Part shown: in pieces, positions 6,232 through 7,521 of the stretch
Layout: each line of letters opens with the position of its first letter
Position numbering within the stretch: position 1 is the first letter of the stretch
From: Chloroflexota bacterium
GTDB lineage: Bacteria > Chloroflexota > Anaerolineae > Anaerolineales > Anaerolineaceae
DNA: 7,521 bases
Assembly: GCA_021796375.1 (NCBI GenBank)
Contig: JAJYJF010000101.1
Location: forward strand, 1 to 7,521
Direction of reading: 5' to 3'
Notes under the pieces: model-generated
The model's input: the letters and a program-made list of their open reading frames with translations, nothing else
Databases searched by the model: none
What the model was told of the DNA's origin: nothing
Translations under genes and position numbers: made by a program

Positions 6232-6618
6232 CTAGGTTGATTTTGATCCCCGTTCCAATAACTGCGAGACCAGGTCGCGCGCCCTGCCCAGCTCGCGCTT
6301 CCAGCTCTCTAGGGCTTCCGTGCCCTGGGCGGTGAGCTGGTAAATGCGCCGGGGCGGTCCCTGGGTCTGGCTGGTCTCCCAATCCGACTGCACCCAGCCC
6401 AGGGCTTCCATTTCGCGCAGGGTGCGGTATACCACGCTGGGGTGGATGGCGCCCACCCCCAGCTTATCCAGCTCAGCGAGTAGGGTATATCCATGGCTGG
6501 CGCGCTCCCGGAGCAGGACCAGGAGCGCGGGTTCGATCAGCGCCACCGTCAACGGCGTATGGCGCTGCTGCCAGGGGGGCCCGCCTCCCATCATCCAACC
6601 GCGTCCATGTCTTGGCAT
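6232..6618 (-). CDS. PadR-family transcriptional regulator
   Basis: This 128-residue protein is a short PadR-type winged-helix regulator. Residues about 25-98 carry the family pattern: ALLVLLRERASHGYTLLAEL, then IHPSVVYRTLREMEALGWV as recognition region, then PPRRIYQLTAQG as the beta wing, followed by a C-terminal dimerisation helix (100-121). The N-terminus MPRHGRGWMMGGGPP is Gly/Arg-rich. I chose the ATG at 6616-6618 because GGAGGAGG lies eight bases upstream and the promoter -10 is at 6654-6659. A GTG start at 6661-6663, 15 codons earlier, would lie upstream of the predicted transcription start. PadR proteins usually repress and often respond to small hydrophobic or phenolic ligands; no ligand can be read here. 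It leads an operon with the DUF5320 gene. Confidence 0.92.
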   Translation of the reverse strand: MPRHGRGWMMGGGPPWQQRHTPLTVALIEPALLVLLRERASHGYTLLAELDKLGVGAIHPSVVYRTLREMEALGWVQSDWETSQTQGPPRRIYQLTAQGTEALESWKRELGRARDLVSQLLERGSKST

Positions 6619-6626
6619 TTCGGTAA

Positions 6627-6634
6627 CCTCCTCC
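6627..6634 (-). promoter_or_regulatory. Ribosome binding site that fixes the PadR start
   Basis: Read on the minus strand, the site is GGAGGAGG, an almost full-length Shine-Dalgarno sequence, with eight bases to the ATG at 6616-6618. It decides between that start and the more upstream GTG. Confidence 0.85.
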
Positions 6635-6653
6635 GGCTTATGGTTCTGGATCG

Positions 6654-6682
6654 ATCTTAGCACGCTATTCTATTGATGTCAA
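6654..6682 (-). promoter_or_regulatory. Sigma-70 type promoter of the PadR-DUF5320 operon
   Basis: On the minus strand a perfect TTGACA (complement of 6677-6682) is followed by a 17-base spacer and TAAGAT (complement of 6654-6659), with TGC directly before the -10 as an extended -10 element. Predicted transcription starts near 6647, giving a leader of roughly 29 bases to the PadR ATG. Confidence 0.8.
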
Positions 6683-6708
6683 TAGGTTAATATAGAATAA
6701 TCTATTGA
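6666..6708. promoter_or_regulatory. Probable PadR operator: nested palindromes over the -35
   Basis: CTATTGA (6670-6676) and TCAATAG (6679-6685) form a 16-base palindrome around a central TG, and the -35 hexamer lies within it. A third CTATTGA copy sits at 6702-6708, 32 bases from the first. A second inverted pair, TATTCTAT (6666-6673) and ATAGAATA (6692-6699), is interleaved with it. A dimeric repressor bound here would block the promoter, so autorepression by the PadR protein is the simplest reading. The textbook ATGT-N8-ACAT PadR box is not matched exactly. Confidence 0.65.
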
Positions 6709-6763
6709 AACATTTATAGAGGGCGTCCGCCGCCCACGGTGAAAGATATAGCCATCGCAGCGC

Positions 6764-6800
6764 GTCCCGCGGCTGCCCGCCCGTCTCGCGGCTGCCCGCC
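6764..6800. repeat. Tandem direct repeat, 19-base period
   Basis: Bases 6764-6781 and 6783-6800 match at 17 of 18 positions (GTCCCGCGGCTGCCCGCC against GTCTCGCGGCTGCCCGCC). The GC-rich repeat sits between two AT-rich promoter regions and lies in no gene. It could be a slipped-strand duplication or a pair of binding sites; nothing favours one reading. Confidence 0.55.
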
Positions 6801-6863
6801 AGCCGCTCCTCTTCTGTTCGAAGCGCCGCCTCTTCATTCACAATATATTGATAAATTTACAAG

Positions 6864-6879
6864 TATATTTCTAAATATA
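6864..6879. promoter_or_regulatory. AT-rich palindrome, candidate operator of the XRE-cupin gene
   Basis: TATATTT-CT-AAATATA is a 16-base palindrome with perfect seven-base arms. It lies 25 bases upstream of the -10 hexamer of the XRE-cupin promoter, just above where a -35 would be. A wider inverted pair, ATAAATT (6851-6857) and AATTTAT (6885-6891), brackets it. XRE proteins bind short palindromes and often autoregulate, but AT-rich DNA yields palindromes easily. Confidence 0.45.
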
Positions 6880-6900
6880 ATATGAATTTATTTGAATAAG

Positions 6901-6909
6901 TGCTATAAT
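6901..6909 (+). promoter_or_regulatory. Extended -10 promoter of the XRE-cupin gene
   Basis: TGCTATAAT has a TGn extension and a consensus -10 hexamer (6904-6909) at the end of an AT-rich stretch. No good -35 is present at the right spacing. Transcription would start near 6916, about 19 bases before the ATG at 6935. Confidence 0.7.
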
Positions 6910-6934
6910 CATGAGAAACGGCGAGGAGAAGGTG

Positions 6935-7521
6935 ATGGAGGAGACAACCCCGAGCAAACCCCCCTTGAACGCGCAGAGCGACGTCGAGAGCCCTACCGCG
7001 GCGGCCCCCGAAATCACCGCCGAAATGCTGGTGGGGAACAAAATCCGCGAGCTGCGCAACCTGCGCGGGCTGTCCTTGCGCAAGCTGGCCGAGCGCAGCG
7101 GGCTCAACATCAACACCCTCAGCCTGGTGGAAAATGGGAAAACCTCTCCCTCGGTGAGCACCCTGCAGCAGCTGGCCCGCGCCCTGGACGTGCCTCTGGC
7201 GGCCTTCTTCGCCTCTGAACCCATTTCGCTGCGGGTGGTGTTCACCTCGCACGCCCACCGTCCGGAGGCGACGTTCAGCAACGCGCAGATGGAGAACCTG
7301 GGGAGAGACCTGGCCGGGAATGCCGTGCAGCCCTTCCTGGTCACCCTGATCCCCGGCACCGGCAGCGGCGAGCATATGATCGTCCACACCGGGCACGAGT
7401 TCGTCTACTGTCTCAAGGGAAAAGTATTCTACCTGATCGAGGAGAAAGCTTATCTCCTGGAGCCCGGGGACAGCCTGGTGTTCGAATCGCATCTCCCCCA
7501 CCGCTGGCAAAACGTCTGCGA
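6935..7521 (+). CDS. XRE-family helix-turn-helix plus cupin regulator (partial, cut at right edge)
   Basis: The frame stays open to the window end, giving 195 residues. Residues 1-30 are a Pro/Ala-rich leader. Residues about 33-92 are an XRE/HTH_3 domain (KIRELRNLRGLSLRKLAERSG, then LSLVENGKTSPSVSTLQQLARAL). Residues from about 130 form a cupin: EHMIVHTGHEFVYCLKG (146-162) resembles cupin motif 1, with H147, H151 and E155 as possible metal ligands, and LLEPGDSLVFESHLPHRWQN (174-193) matches motif 2 with H189. Proteins of this build sense a small molecule in the cupin and control nearby metabolic or transport genes. GAGGAG at 6923-6928 lies six bases before the ATG. An in-frame ATG at 6911 is rejected because it precedes the predicted transcription start and lacks a ribosome binding site. 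Only the last strand(s) of the cupin seem to be missing. Confidence 0.92.
   Translation, partial: MEETTPSKPPLNAQSDVESPTAAAPEITAEMLVGNKIRELRNLRGLSLRKLAERSGLNINTLSLVENGKTSPSVSTLQQLARALDVPLAAFFASEPISLRVVFTSHAHRPEATFSNAQMENLGRDLAGNAVQPFLVTLIPGTGSGEHMIVHTGHEFVYCLKGKVFYLIEEKAYLLEPGDSLVFESHLPHRWQNVC

Noticed and set aside
6892..7218. A 108-residue plus-strand frame overlapping the XRE-cupin gene
   Set aside because: It is in another frame, is rich in Arg and Gly, and has no domain; its start lies upstream of the predicted transcription start.
6857..7510. A 217-residue minus-strand open frame at the right end
   Set aside because: It is antisense to the XRE-cupin frame, whose helix-turn-helix and cupin motifs, promoter and ribosome binding site are all clear.

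Overview
This is a GC-rich bacterial window with four parts: an intergenic, repeat-bearing left flank (1-761), a five-gene plus-strand signalling operon (762-5810), a convergent two-gene minus-strand operon (5923-6618) and the start of a plus-strand regulator gene cut by the right edge (6935-7521). The high GC content, the PadR-DUF5320 pair, the dispersed-type palindrome and the stressosome linked to a histidine kinase would fit a Chloroflexota (Anaerolineae-like) genome. That assignment is inference only; no marker gene is present.

The central operon encodes a stressosome module: a PAS-STAS scaffold/sensor (RsbR-like), a single-domain STAS scaffold (RsbS-like, with the phosphorylatable serine at exactly residue 59), an RsbT-like switch kinase, a protein fusing a second RsbT-like GHKL domain to an RsbX-like PP2C/SpoIIE-type phosphatase, and a soluble 785-residue histidine kinase with four PAS domains and a NarL-type (HisKA_3) core. 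Gene junctions are 16 bases, then overlaps of 11, 16 and 4 bases, so the five genes are almost certainly co-transcribed and translationally coupled. No RsbU, RsbV, RsbW or sigma factor lies in the window. The expected logic is that stress sensed by the PAS-STAS protein makes RsbT phosphorylate RsbR and RsbS, RsbT is then released, and the phosphatase half of the fusion resets the complex. The histidine kinase is a candidate output or second input, but no response regulator is in view.

The minus-strand operon encodes a short PadR-family repressor and a small DUF5320-type Gly-rich/coiled-coil protein. It has a clear promoter (TTGACA, 17-base spacer, TAAGAT with extended -10) whose -35 lies inside a 16-base palindrome, so autorepression is likely. 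It ends in a U-tract hairpin terminator at 5861-5897.

The right-edge gene encodes an XRE-type helix-turn-helix plus cupin regulator, transcribed from an extended -10 promoter preceded by an AT-rich palindrome.

The left flank holds a possible tail of another gene (ending at 35), three tandem copies of a roughly 20-base motif that resemble transposon-end binding sites, a 28-base perfect palindrome of dispersed-repeat type, a pair of 13-base inverted repeats and an extended -10 promoter for the stressosome operon.
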